Below are positions 1 through 6,470 of a stretch of DNA of 23,626 bases, piece by piece. This stretch comes from a virus. Every line of letters begins with the position of its first letter. Position 1 is the first letter of the stretch. Position numbers and translations under genes: made by a program. The notes under the pieces were generated by a model. It was not told the origin of the DNA. It saw only the letters and a list, made by a program, of their open reading frames with translations, and searched no databases. The stretch is taken from IMG/VR virus record IMGVR_UViG_3300044726_000238, positions 1 through 23,626 of that record; one strand, given 5' to 3'.

Positions 1-97
1 CGTCCAGCTCGTACCACAGGATCGTCTCGCCGTGCTCGTGCTGGTACCAGCTGAGGTGGCGCCGAACCTGGCTCAGCTCGATGCGTGGGCTGACCAT
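1..97 (-). CDS. Partial phage protein, N-terminal 32 residues only
   Basis: The reading frame starts with ATG at 97-95 and runs off the left edge. Its start overlaps the stop of the upstream 286-residue gene as ATGA, which is the usual coupling in this block and supports the start. The visible peptide begins MVSPRIELSQVRRHLSWYQ and continues with an acidic, tryptophan-rich stretch ending near WYELD. I do not recognise the family. Its position directly after a probable connector-type protein suggests another head or head-tail structural protein, but that is inference only. Confidence 0.6.
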   Translation of the reverse strand, partial: MVSPRIELSQVRRHLSWYQHEHGETILWYELD

Positions 98-957
98 CAG
101 GGGTTCGGTTCGGTGGGCAGCGTGCCGCCCTCGGCCTCGATCAGCTCACGCCCGGCATGGAACCCCTGAGGCGGATTGAACTGGCCCTGGGTGTCGGGCT
201 CGGTGAACAGACGACGTGGCCGGGAGATGTCGTCGTACTCACGCACCACGTACACCGGCACGAGCCGGTTGGTCGTCTTGCTCACACGACGGAGCGTGCC
301 GACTTCGGCGGCACCCAGGCCGACGCCGAGCATGTTCTCCTTCTCCTTCAACTTCTCGTTGAGACCACCGGGCCCAAACAGCAGCTGGTTGACCTGATGG
401 AACCTCTGCGTCGCCGGGATGTGCATCGCCTGCGGCGTCGACACGTCGATGTCCCGTGAGTACTCCACGAGCAGCGAGAAGAGCACGTCGTACGCAGTGC
501 GCAGAGCGACGAGGTCAGCCTCGACGTCACCGATCGACTCCAGCGTCCACGCCGGGTTGCCGTAGCCGTACTCGGCGATCGTGTTGACGGTGTGGAACTT
601 CAAGTCGGGGTCAGAGACCCACTCGACGTAGTAGCCCTCGACGTTGAGGTGAGCGGAGGAGGTGAACGCTGGGGTCGTCGGCTGCGTGGTGATGCGCAGC
701 AGGCCGTTGCGCTCATCGAGCGTGTAGCCGAACTCGGTGCCCGCCACGGTCACCTCGTGGTCATCGAGCACGCCCTTCCACGTCGTCGTACCGTCGGTAG
801 CCCACACGCTCATCCCGGCGAGCATGACGTTCTTGTGCGGCAGCTCGATCGTGCGCTGGGTCGAGCTGGTGGCCGGGGAGGTGGCGGTGAAGTAGACCGG
901 GAAGTCACGTAGCCACGAGCGGGCATCGAGCATCAGCGACTCGATGGTACGACCCAT
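97..957 (-). CDS. Phage structural protein, possible head-tail connector (286 aa)
   Basis: The frame is full length from ATG to TGA with high GC3. The protein has no signal peptide or membrane segment. The N-terminal third is rich in beta-type residues (about 20-120), and a helical stretch near 140-210 includes a run of charged residues around 200-210 (NEKLKEKEN). The acidic, proline-containing C-terminus looks disordered. It lies downstream of portal, capsid and tail-fibre genes, and its mixed beta/helical make-up would fit a connector or adaptor, but I see no diagnostic motif. The start is preceded by TAGCCT six bases upstream and not by a Shine-Dalgarno site, which fits a leaderless start. 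Structural role is moderately likely; the exact function is unknown. Confidence 0.65.
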   Translation of the reverse strand: MGRTIESLMLDARSWLRDFPVYFTATSPATSSTQRTIELPHKNVMLAGMSVWATDGTTTWKGVLDDHEVTVAGTEFGYTLDERNGLLRITTQPTTPAFTSSAHLNVEGYYVEWVSDPDLKFHTVNTIAEYGYGNPAWTLESIGDVEADLVALRTAYDVLFSLLVEYSRDIDVSTPQAMHIPATQRFHQVNQLLFGPGGLNEKLKEKENMLGVGLGAAEVGTLRRVSKTTNRLVPVYVVREYDDISRPRRLFTEPDTQGQFNPPQGFHAGRELIEAEGGTLPTEPNP

Positions 958-963
958 GAGGCC

Positions 964-969
964 AGGCTA
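964..969 (-). promoter_or_regulatory. Candidate leaderless -10 hexamer (TAGCCT) for the 286-aa gene
   Basis: On the minus strand TAGCCT is followed by six bases and then ATG (957-955), with no purine-rich ribosome site between. The same TAGCCTGG octamer stands before the terminase gene. It lies in the 14-base gap between two genes. No -35 box is evident. Confidence 0.5.
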
Positions 970-971
970 GA

Positions 972-1133
972 TCAGTCCCGGTCGAGCGTGTCGTCCGACT
1001 GGGCGACGTCGACCATGCGTACCAAGCCGGGCTCGAAGTTGTCGACGGCATCGTCGTCGGGGTCGTCGCTCTTGCCGGTGTAGAGCACACCGTCGACCGC
1101 ATCACGGTGGCTACCGAAGCGCTGCAGGCTCAT
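972..1133 (-). CDS. Small acidic hypothetical protein (53 aa)
   Basis: This short frame starts with ATG at 1133-1131, overlapping the stop of the upstream ADP-ribosyltransferase-like gene as ATGA, and ends in TGA at 972. The peptide starts MSLQRFGSHRDAVDGVLYTG and has a run of aspartates around residues 23-29 (DDPDDDA). It has no transmembrane segment. Start coupling, high GC3 and exact filling of the gap between two genes argue that it is real. No function is recognised. Confidence 0.6.
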   Translation of the reverse strand: MSLQRFGSHRDAVDGVLYTGKSDDPDDDAVDNFEPGLVRMVDVAQSDDTLDRD

Positions 1134-1576
1134 CAGTAATCGAAGTCCCCGTTCGGGTTGCGGACCAGGCCACCGACCACTCGTAGCGAGGAGCGGAATC
1201 GCAGTGACACCGGGCTGCCGTTCTCGGCGTAGTCGAGAGCATCACGCTTGTTGGCGGGGCCGTCGTTGAAGCCGTTGGGTCCGCTATCGGGGTCCGGTCC
1301 CCACGTCTCACTGCGCCGCTTCGGCTGGACCTGGAACACCCGTGGATGGTGCTCGATGCCGGTGCGCTGTGTGTCGCTGCGTGCTGCGTCGTCGGCGTAC
1401 TGCCACGCCTCGTGCCTGCTGGTGGTGGCGTAGTTCCAACCGAACGACTTCTGCATGGCGCTGTAGCGATGCCCGCCGACATGCTGGGCCAACTCCTCAG
1501 CAGCATCGGCCGCCGAGGAGGTGCCGTGGAAGAGGTCTCCGAACTGGTCGACGGAGATCTTCTGCCGAGCAGCCAT
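1133..1576 (-). CDS. ADP-ribosyltransferase-like protein, Arr-type (147 aa)
   Basis: Residues 15-21 read LFHGTSS, the first-strand H-G-T signature of the Arr/PARP-like ADP-ribosyltransferase fold. Around 50-62 there is a Y-A-T-T-S stretch followed by A-W-Q-Y-A, matching the second conserved strand and helix. Further on come VFQVQP with DPDS and, near the C-terminus, F-R-S-S-L-R-V-V-G, both like the VYEVEP...DP and YRS..LRVVG blocks of rifampin ADP-ribosyltransferases. Those enzymes move ADP-ribose from NAD+ to a target; the target here is unknown. The N-terminus (MAARQKISVDQ) only weakly resembles the DH tag of the other effector-like proteins. The gene starts three bases after the tail-fibre stop in transcription order, with no clear ribosome site. 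Confidence 0.7.
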   Translation of the reverse strand: MAARQKISVDQFGDLFHGTSSAADAAEELAQHVGGHRYSAMQKSFGWNYATTSRHEAWQYADDAARSDTQRTGIEHHPRVFQVQPKRRSETWGPDPDSGPNGFNDGPANKRDALDYAENGSPVSLRFRSSLRVVGGLVRNPNGDFDY

Positions 1577-1578
1577 GG

Positions 1579-3039
1579 CTAGGTCTTGATCAGCCAGTTG
1601 ACGGACTGCGACGGCTGGAAGAGTGAGAACGGCAGACCGAGGCCGGTCGGGTCGGCCTTCATCTGCGTCGTCGTCGCATGGTTGAAACCGGTCGGTTCGA
1701 GGTCCATGCCCGCCCCGGTGCCGTTGTTCTTCGGCAGGTTGTAGGGCGGCAGCATCGCCTGCGGCACCGAGTAGGCGTAGGGACCAGCTCGGGCGTGATC
1801 GTGACCGACCACACCGGCTGCGTAGTTCTCCCGCAGGATGTGATCGTGGGTCGGCAGCTCGTTGGTCGTCAGCGTCATGGCGGCGGCGCCGATGTTCTGG
1901 CCGACCGCCGTGGCCAGCGTGCCGTCCATGCCGAACAGCGTCTTGCCCCGGTAGTCGGGGAGCCGGAAGTTGCCTCCCGCCGCTGAGCCGAACTTGGTCC
2001 CACAGAACGCCGAGAGGTTGGCGTAGCCCGCCGACGACTGCTCGGTACCGTCACACACGAGGTAGCCGACGGGTACGGCGTTGGTACCGATGGTGCCCGG
2101 CCACGGGAGGATGGCGCCGACGGGGATCGCCTGTGACGACGGTACGTACTGCGCCATCGCCACCCACCCGGTGGCCAGACCGTCGGTGGTCTTGACGTAC
2201 AGCACGGTGTCGCCGTTGGCCGCTGTCTCGTTGAGGTACAGCGTTGGTCGATCGGCGGTGACCACTCCCTCCGGCGAGCCGCTGCCGGTGCGGAAGTTGA
2301 GCCCGGAGAGGCGCCCCTGGTCATCGATCCCGGCGATGGCAGCAGTCGAGCCCGACGCCTGCACCTCCAAGATGTTGTTGCCCTTGACCGGGTTGGCCGC
2401 CGCTTTGAGGATCAGCGCCTCGGTGGCGGCGTCGTTCTGCAGGATGGTCAACGACGTGGCCCACGACAGCGCTGCGTCGGCGGTGCGGGTGAGCAAGCTG
2501 CTGGCCCACGACATCGTGCCGTTGGCCAACGCCTTGAACGCCGACGTCTTCGTCGGTACGGACCAGTCGAGTACGACGTCGGTGTCGCCCGTGTAGTTGC
2601 GTCGCAGGCTGCGCATCAGCGTCAGCTGCTTCTGCACGATGTACGGGCTGGTGACCGAGCTGACCCCGGCACCGACATAGACGACCGCTGACATGCAGAA
2701 CGTCGTCTGGTCGTACATGGGGAGCGTCGGGTTGTTGCTCAGCGTCCCCTTGATCGCCACCGGCCCACCGATCACGTTCCAACCGATGATGTCGAAGCGT
2801 GGGTTGGATCCACCACCGTCGAGGGTCACCGGCCCAGCGGTCTTGGTGATCGGCGCACCATCGATGACGATCTCGGCCGCCGCCACCTGGACGGTCATCG
2901 ATGGACCGCCGGGTTGCGTCACCGTGCCGCCAGAGACCACACCGGTACGGAGATCGCCGAGGGCGTAGTAGTCGACGTTGTCGGGCTCGGTCAGATCGAT
3001 GTTCGGGGCATCGGGCCCATTGGGGACGTTGTAGGGCAT
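1579..3039 (-). CDS. Tail fibre / receptor-binding protein with phage tail collar domain (486 aa)
   Basis: Residues about 305-365 form a phage tail collar domain: IPVGAILPWPG, then P-V-G-Y-L-V-C-D-G, then F-R-L-P-D-Y-R-G. After it come several H-x-H motifs (THDH near 397-400, GHDH near 412-415), which in T4-like fibre tips bind iron. The C-terminus ends in SVNWLIKT, typical of collar-type fibres. The N-terminal 130 residues are beta-rich and probably attach to the particle; the middle part (140-300) resembles a repetitive fibre shaft. The ATG overlaps the stop of the upstream 108-aa gene as ATGA. It is the only clear tail gene in the window. It probably acts in host recognition; the receptor is unknown. 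Confidence 0.88.
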   Translation of the reverse strand: MPYNVPNGPDAPNIDLTEPDNVDYYALGDLRTGVVSGGTVTQPGGPSMTVQVAAAEIVIDGAPITKTAGPVTLDGGGSNPRFDIIGWNVIGGPVAIKGTLSNNPTLPMYDQTTFCMSAVVYVGAGVSSVTSPYIVQKQLTLMRSLRRNYTGDTDVVLDWSVPTKTSAFKALANGTMSWASSLLTRTADAALSWATSLTILQNDAATEALILKAAANPVKGNNILEVQASGSTAAIAGIDDQGRLSGLNFRTGSGSPEGVVTADRPTLYLNETAANGDTVLYVKTTDGLATGWVAMAQYVPSSQAIPVGAILPWPGTIGTNAVPVGYLVCDGTEQSSAGYANLSAFCGTKFGSAAGGNFRLPDYRGKTLFGMDGTLATAVGQNIGAAAMTLTTNELPTHDHILRENYAAGVVGHDHARAGPYAYSVPQAMLPPYNLPKNNGTGAGMDLEPTGFNHATTTQMKADPTGLGLPFSLFQPSQSVNWLIKT

Positions 3040-3365
3040 CAGGTGATCTTGTACTGATCGAGCATCACTGCGACGCCCTGATCGACCAAGGTCTTTGCGT
3101 CATCTGCCGACAGCAGGAGAGGCTGCCCAGGCGAGAGCTGGTACGAGCCGTTGGACACGGTGTACAGCCCGGAGACCAGACCGACGACGCCGACACCACC
3201 GGCCTCGGCCAACGTCGGCGGCAACGTGTAGGTCGGTGCCTCATCTTCCTGTGCTGGCTCAGGCGGCTGCTCCGGCGTCGGGACTTCGGTCGGCTGCTGC
3301 TCAGGCTCAGCCTCCTGGCTGTCGACTTCGGGGTTCTCTTCGTTGCTGGATGACTTGGAGGCCAT
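3039..3365 (-). CDS. Small acidic, Pro/Glu-rich N-terminal protein (108 aa), probably virion-associated
   Basis: The first 45 residues are dominated by E, P, Q and S and look disordered. The rest (about 46-108) is a small globular part with a glycine-valine stretch (GGVGVVGLVSGLY) and an acidic helix (LLSADDAKTLVDQG). There is no signal peptide. The ATG at 3365-3363 is preceded by GGAAAG at a usable distance. It overlaps the tail-fibre start and follows a 128-aa gene with a similar layout; both have D-E-(A)-P-T-Y at the junction between tail and globular part. The neighbours suggest a small structural or fibre-attachment protein. The family is not recognised. Confidence 0.6.
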   Translation of the reverse strand: MASKSSSNEENPEVDSQEAEPEQQPTEVPTPEQPPEPAQEDEAPTYTLPPTLAEAGGVGVVGLVSGLYTVSNGSYQLSPGQPLLLSADDAKTLVDQGVAVMLDQYKIT

Positions 3366-3368
3366 TGG

Positions 3369-3755
3369 TCACTTTCCTTGGATCAGTCCCTTGGGGAGGA
3401 AGTACTGGTACACACGCTCGTTCACCTCATAGAGAACGTCCTTGCGCATCGCCGGGAGGAGGTAGTCGATGCCGATGTAGATCGGCTCGACGTCCTGAGT
3501 CAGGCGGATCCGGTACGTCGGCTCGTCGCCCTCCACGATCTCGGGCTCGACCTCCACGATCTCGCTGACACCGCTGGCCCCGCCGAAGAAGGTCTGCGTG
3601 GTCGACAGCTGCGGAGGCGCCTGCTCGATCTCATCGACGCCCTCCTGCACGGGCTCCTCGGGGATGACCTCCAGTGGGCGCACCCCCGTGACGGAGAGAT
3701 CATCCGTGGGCGTCTCTTCGATGACTTCGGTGCTGGTGGTTCTACGAGTCGGCAT
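3369..3755 (-). CDS. Small acidic hypothetical virion protein (128 aa)
   Basis: I start this gene at the ATG at 3755-3753 (MPTRRTTST) and not at the longer in-frame start at 3827, because the longer form would run well into the upstream gene and because TAGGCT lies seven bases upstream of this ATG. Residues 10-75 are rich in E, P, V and T and probably disordered. Residues 78-128 hold the globular part, beginning DEPTYRIRL and ending in a helix with YQYFLPKGLIQG. It sits between the effector-like cluster and the tail-fibre gene and resembles the next gene in layout. The function is unknown; a small head or fibre-attachment role is possible. Confidence 0.6.
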   Translation of the reverse strand: MPTRRTTSTEVIEETPTDDLSVTGVRPLEVIPEEPVQEGVDEIEQAPPQLSTTQTFFGGASGVSEIVEVEPEIVEGDEPTYRIRLTQDVEPIYIGIDYLLPAMRKDVLYEVNERVYQYFLPKGLIQGK

Positions 3756-3762
3756 CAGACCA

Positions 3763-3768
3763 AGCCTA
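3763..3768 (-). promoter_or_regulatory. Candidate leaderless -10 hexamer (TAGGCT), spacing seven
   Basis: TAGGCT on the minus strand lies seven bases before the ATG at 3755. It is the only member of the set with a spacing other than six. No Shine-Dalgarno site is present before this start. Confidence 0.4.
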
Positions 3769-3771
3769 ATG

Positions 3772-4098
3772 TCAGCCCCGTGAGCGGCGGGGAAGCCGTC
3801 CGCCAACGGCCTTGGCCCAGGCGTCACCCATCGCCGTGCGATCGGGGGAGTGCTTGGGTGCGGGGATGCGAGCGTTCTGCTCGGCGAGACGATGCCCCTC
3901 GTCCCACATCGCCGTCGCTATCCCTCGGCGGGCCTGCTCCGGGTTGACACCGATGTTGAGGATGCTGCGGCTGTTCCACAGCATGGTGCCGAGCGAGTTG
4001 GCTCCAGCTCGTGCGGTTACCCGATGGACGACCTTCGCTGTGCCCAGCTCGGGGTTGTCGTAGTCGAACTGCAGCCCGAGGTGTTCATCGGCCGCCAC
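3772..4098 (-). CDS. GNAT-type acetyltransferase-like protein with DH tag (108 aa)
   Basis: The start is the GTG at 4098-4096, chosen because GGAGGT stands eight bases upstream and because it gives the N-terminus MAADEHLGLQ, which fits the DH signature of seven other proteins here. Residues about 47-65 read LNIGVNPEQARRGIATAMW, which resembles GNAT motif A (V-x-P-x-x-R-R-x-G-I-A) that binds acetyl-CoA. Residues 83-100 (HSPDRTAMGDAWAKAVGG) are typical of small phage GNAT-like proteins. The protein is shorter than a full GNAT domain of about 140 residues, so it may be reduced or inactive. It overlaps the preceding gene by 14 bases. Substrate unknown. Confidence 0.68.
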   Translation of the reverse strand: MAADEHLGLQFDYDNPELGTAKVVHRVTARAGANSLGTMLWNSRSILNIGVNPEQARRGIATAMWDEGHRLAEQNARIPAPKHSPDRTAMGDAWAKAVGGRLPRRSRG

Positions 4099-4540
4099 GG
4101 TGGTGCACCTCCGCCTTGTCGATCGAGGGGCCGCTGTAGCCCCACTCGATGATGTCGTTGCCACCGGTACGGACGTGCTTGGCGGGCACCGTTGCTTTGA
4201 GCACCGGCCAGTCCTGCGACTCGTCGCTCTCGTGGTAGCCGTGCTGGCGTGCGTAGCTCGGCGAGGTAGTCACCCAGTCGCCCGTGTTGATTGACGTCAC
4301 CCCGTGAGGTACTGCCCGGAAGATGTCCACGTTCGACTCGGGCGAGTTATGCGCACGACGAAGTGCCACTGCAGCTTCTCGGTCATGTACTCGGTCCCCG
4401 TGACCGAAGAAGTGAGGATTCTTGTAGACGTCGGGTCCGAACAATTCATCGAGGTTGTGTATTGCTGGTGATTCATCGTCAGCCTGTGGTTGGTGGATGC
4501 CCCGGTACTGATCCGGCGAGAGGTGGTCGGAGGCAGGCAT
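4085..4540 (-). CDS. ADP-ribosyltransferase-like protein with DH tag (151 aa)
   Basis: The N-terminus MPASDHLSPDQ carries the DH signature. The enzyme part has the layout of an R-S-E type ADP-ribosyltransferase: V-D-I-F-R-A-V-P with R75, then I-N-T-G-D-W-V-T-T-S-P-S-Y-A (89-97) with the T/S-x-S strand, then V-P-A-K-H-V followed by G-N-D-I-I-E-W-G-Y with E132 as candidate catalytic glutamate. The family transfers ADP-ribose from NAD+ to a protein or nucleic acid; the target is unknown. Residues 20-65 are a separate helical segment. The gene follows the ParB-like gene by three bases. TATCGT lies six bases before its ATG. Confidence 0.78.
   Translation of the reverse strand: MPASDHLSPDQYRGIHQPQADDESPAIHNLDELFGPDVYKNPHFFGHGDRVHDREAAVALRRAHNSPESNVDIFRAVPHGVTSINTGDWVTTSPSYARQHGYHESDESQDWPVLKATVPAKHVRTGGNDIIEWGYSGPSIDKAEVHHRGGR
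4107..4112 (-). promoter_or_regulatory. Shine-Dalgarno site (GGAGGT) that fixes the GNAT-like start
   Basis: GGAGGT on the minus strand, eight bases before the GTG at 4098, inside the 3' end of the upstream gene. It decides in favour of the GTG start over the upstream in-frame start at 4164. Confidence 0.7.
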
Positions 4541-4543
4541 CGT

Positions 4544-4894
4544 TCAACGATATCTCACGTCGTGGTGCTCGACAGGAAGGTACCGCTCGGGGTCTTCTTC
4601 GTAGGTCGCCTGCACACGATGGTGCCCGTCCCACAGCTCCGACCTGGCGTACCCGTGGAGCACGTCCACCGGCCGCTGCACACCGTGGCGCTTGATGTCC
4701 TCGGGGAGGGTCACGTCGTGCTGGTCGTCGCCCCACTGCAGCTCGGTGACGTTCTCACGGTGCTTCTCCCGCCACATGTGCGCCTTGCTGTCGTATCCGG
4801 CGTCGTCGCCAGCGATGTCGTCGTGCAGCTGGCGTGCCGTCATGAACATCTGCAGCTGAGGACCGAGGTGGTCACTGGCGGGCAAGGCGGTCAC
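4544..4894 (-). CDS. ParB-like (ParB/sulfiredoxin fold) protein with DH tag (116 aa)
   Basis: The start is GTG at 4894-4892, giving MTALPASDHLGPQLQMFMT; a TTG at 4885 would give MPASDHL and is an alternative. The core fits the ParB/sulfiredoxin fold: L-P-E-D-I-K-R-H-G-V-Q-R-P-V-D-V-L at 63-79, then L-W-D-G-H-H-R-V-Q-A at 87-96 with the D-G-H-H-R nucleotide-binding motif, then Y-L-P-V-E. ParB-fold proteins bind or hydrolyse CTP/ATP, and some are nucleases; which activity applies here is unknown. It overlaps the upstream gene by 23 bases and is a diverged paralogue of it: both share the tag, Q-L-Q-[ML]-F-M-T and an M-W-x-x-K block. It is too small and in the wrong context for a partition ParB. 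Confidence 0.75.
   Translation of the reverse strand: MTALPASDHLGPQLQMFMTARQLHDDIAGDDAGYDSKAHMWREKHRENVTELQWGDDQHDVTLPEDIKRHGVQRPVDVLHGYARSELWDGHHRVQATYEEDPERYLPVEHHDVRYR
4547..4552 (-). promoter_or_regulatory. Candidate leaderless -10 hexamer (TATCGT)
   Basis: TATCGT on the minus strand, six bases before the ATG at 4540, with the stop codon of the upstream gene lying between. No Shine-Dalgarno site is seen for this start. Confidence 0.4.
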
Positions 4895-5363
4895 TCTTCG
4901 CTGGCGTGCGACCCGGCGGTATGAGCGACGGGTACTCGAACTGGTTGTGGGCCGTCGGGAAGTAGATCGTGCGCTTGCCCCTGGCCTCCATGTCGGCGGC
5001 CGCAGCGATGCGATGGTGGGCGCCCGTGACGCTGGTCTCGGTGCGATCGAACGCCGGTATGGCGCCGATCTTGCGGACGTGGTTGATCTCGAAGCCAGAG
5101 GCGTCGTGCCCGGGCGCCTCGTCGCCCCACACCTCGGCGGGCGGATCCCAGCCGTGCTCCTGCAGCGACTTGTAGGTGCCACCGCCGTGCTCCATGCCGG
5201 AGCGCTTGGACTGGCGCAGCTTGCTCGCCCACATCTTGTCCATCGTCCCGCCGAAGCCGCCGAGCGGGTTGCGGTCGATCGAGTCGGTGATCATGCCCTT
5301 CAACTCGGTCCCCGTCATGAAGAGCTGGAGCTGCTCGGGGTTGACGTGATCGCTGGCGGCCAC
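4872..5363 (-). CDS. ParB-like protein with DH tag (163 aa)
   Basis: I choose GTG at 5363-5361, giving MAASDHVNPEQLQLFMTGTE, because this N-terminus matches the DH signature; a GTG at 5414 would add 17 residues with no ribosome site. The core resembles the neighbouring ParB-like protein: M-W-A-S-K at 44-48, Y-K-S-L-Q-E-H-G-W-D-P-P at 64-75, then G-A-H-H-R-I-A-A-A at 114-122 in place of D-G-H-H-R, followed by R-G-K-R-T-I-Y-F-P-T. The aspartate before GHHR is lost and the glycine replaced by G-A, so nucleotide chemistry may differ. It is the first leftward gene after the rightward cassette. TACGAT lies six bases before the start, and GAGGT directly abuts it. Confidence 0.7.
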   Translation of the reverse strand: MAASDHVNPEQLQLFMTGTELKGMITDSIDRNPLGGFGGTMDKMWASKLRQSKRSGMEHGGGTYKSLQEHGWDPPAEVWGDEAPGHDASGFEINHVRKIGAIPAFDRTETSVTGAHHRIAAAADMEARGKRTIYFPTAHNQFEYPSLIPPGRTPAKSDRLARQ

Positions 5364-5369
5364 ACCTCG

Positions 5370-5375
5370 ATCGTA
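5370..5375 (-). promoter_or_regulatory. Candidate leaderless -10 hexamer (TACGAT)
   Basis: TACGAT on the minus strand, six bases before the GTG at 5363. The gene is the first leftward one after two rightward genes and a bidirectional terminator, so it needs a promoter of its own; this is the best candidate. No -35 box is apparent. Confidence 0.5.
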
Positions 5376-5422
5376 TGCGAATCGGGCCTGGTAGGGGGAG
5401 GATGACAATCTCACCAGACAAG

Positions 5423-5451
5423 TTGATTACTGAATAGCGGTAGCGTATCAT
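5423..5451 (+). promoter_or_regulatory. Sigma70-type promoter for the rightward two-gene cassette
   Basis: TTGATT (5423-5428) is separated by 17 bases from TATCAT (5446-5451). Transcription would start near 5458 and leave a leader of about 70 bases before the ATG at 5527. It lies in the 163-base divergent gap between the ParB-like gene and the rightward gene. Confidence 0.65.
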
Positions 5452-5526
5452 CCGCCCAACTATCAACATGCCTCACTGGTTGCGAAAGACCAATGAGGCT
5501 GAACGACCTATCAGGAGGTCATCCAG

Positions 5527-6384
5527 ATGCCGAGCCTAGTTCCAAAGAAGATCACCATCCCTTCCACTGTCGAAGAGGCAGCGACGGCGCTGGGTGGTCT
5601 CGAAGCTCTGCTCACCGCCAAGGAGTGGCAGCGAGCGGCGATCGTCGCTGCGTTCGTCAAGATCGGCGAAGGCCGAGGCAAGTCGATCGGAAATAGCAGT
5701 TCTGCGATTTCACCGGTTCGATTCGCCAAGCTCAAAATCAACGGGCTGCAGTCCGAGAACACCGTGCGCATGTATGTCCAGCGCTGGCTCGACGCTCACG
5801 ACGGAGTCCACCCTGAGCCTGGTGCCCAGGTGTTGCTGCCCGAGACCCCGTGGCCTGTCACCCGCACCGGCACCGACGGCTACGACTCCGAAGAGGGCGC
5901 CGTCGAGACGATCAAGAAGCTCACCCGCAAGCACCCCACCGCCATCACCAAGGCGGCGGAGGAGAGCGACGAGGTGGCCGAGGCCACCGCCGACGCCGTC
6001 GAGCAGTCCTCCCCGGTGCGCACCAAGGTGGTCAAGCGGGCGACCAAGCGCAACGCCGAGCACAAGGCGAAGATCAAGGAGAAGATCAAGCCGCTGCAGG
6101 AGACCGCCGACAAGATCAAGGAGGAGTACGAACAGACCGACACCGGCTATGCCGATCCGACGCTGCAGACGCTCATCCGCCTGATCCGTGGGGTCCACGA
6201 GGCCGAAGTCGTGTGGGCGCTGGCCGGTGGCAACCGTGACGCCGATCTGATCGGCGCACTGTCCGAGCTGCAGTCCGCCATCGATGACTGGCGCAAGCGG
6301 GTCACCGGTACGGGCACGGTGGAGATCTCGGAGAACGACCGTGTGTGGGCCGACGAACTCGGCATCGACCTGGGAGTGATCTGA
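5527..6384 (+). CDS. Putative DNA-binding protein of the rightward cassette (285 aa)
   Basis: The start is well supported: AGGAGGT at 5513-5519 is seven bases before the ATG. Residues 66-90 (around K-I-N-G-L-Q-S-E-N-T-V-R-M-Y-V-Q-R-W) could form a helix-turn-helix. Residues 125-160 are acidic and alanine-rich. Residues 165-203 are strongly basic and predicted helical (many K and E), a likely coiled coil. The C-terminal 80 residues look globular (A-L-A-G-G-N-R-D-A-D-L-I). It has no membrane segment. It is transcribed against the late block from its own promoter and is followed by a strong hairpin. I infer a regulator or replication accessory expressed at a different time from the virion genes; the family is not recognised. 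Confidence 0.7.
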   Translation: MPSLVPKKITIPSTVEEAATALGGLEALLTAKEWQRAAIVAAFVKIGEGRGKSIGNSSSAISPVRFAKLKINGLQSENTVRMYVQRWLDAHDGVHPEPGAQVLLPETPWPVTRTGTDGYDSEEGAVETIKKLTRKHPTAITKAAEESDEVAEATADAVEQSSPVRTKVVKRATKRNAEHKAKIKEKIKPLQETADKIKEEYEQTDTGYADPTLQTLIRLIRGVHEAEVVWALAGGNRDADLIGALSELQSAIDDWRKRVTGTGTVEISENDRVWADELGIDLGVI

Positions 6385-6392
6385 CCAAGTAG

Positions 6393-6423
6393 GAGGGGCC
6401 AGTGCTGAGAACACTGGCCCCTC
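6393..6423 (+). terminator. Perfect 12-bp hairpin after the 285-aa gene
   Basis: Arms at 6393-6404 and 6412-6423 are perfectly complementary, G+C-rich, with a seven-base loop. It starts nine bases after the stop codon. There is no T-run after it, as is common for terminators in high-GC hosts; it may end or attenuate transcription between the two rightward genes. Confidence 0.7.
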
Positions 6424-6470
6424 TGAGTTATCCAACATCCATGAATAACCGACCATAGGAGAGTATCACG

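Noticed and set aside
4872-5363. QLQLF and similar Q-x-x-LF motifs as sliding-clamp-binding sites
   Set aside because: The paralogue has QLQMF in the same place, other Q-x-x-LF occurrences are scattered, and nothing links these head-region proteins to replication.
4544-5363. ParB-like genes as a plasmid-type partition system
   Set aside because: No ParA, no parS-like repeats, no HTH after the ParB-like core; the context is head genes.
5361-5369. GAGGT next to the GTG at 5363 as a Shine-Dalgarno site
   Set aside because: It touches the start codon, leaving no spacing; the TACGAT six bases upstream is the better explanation.
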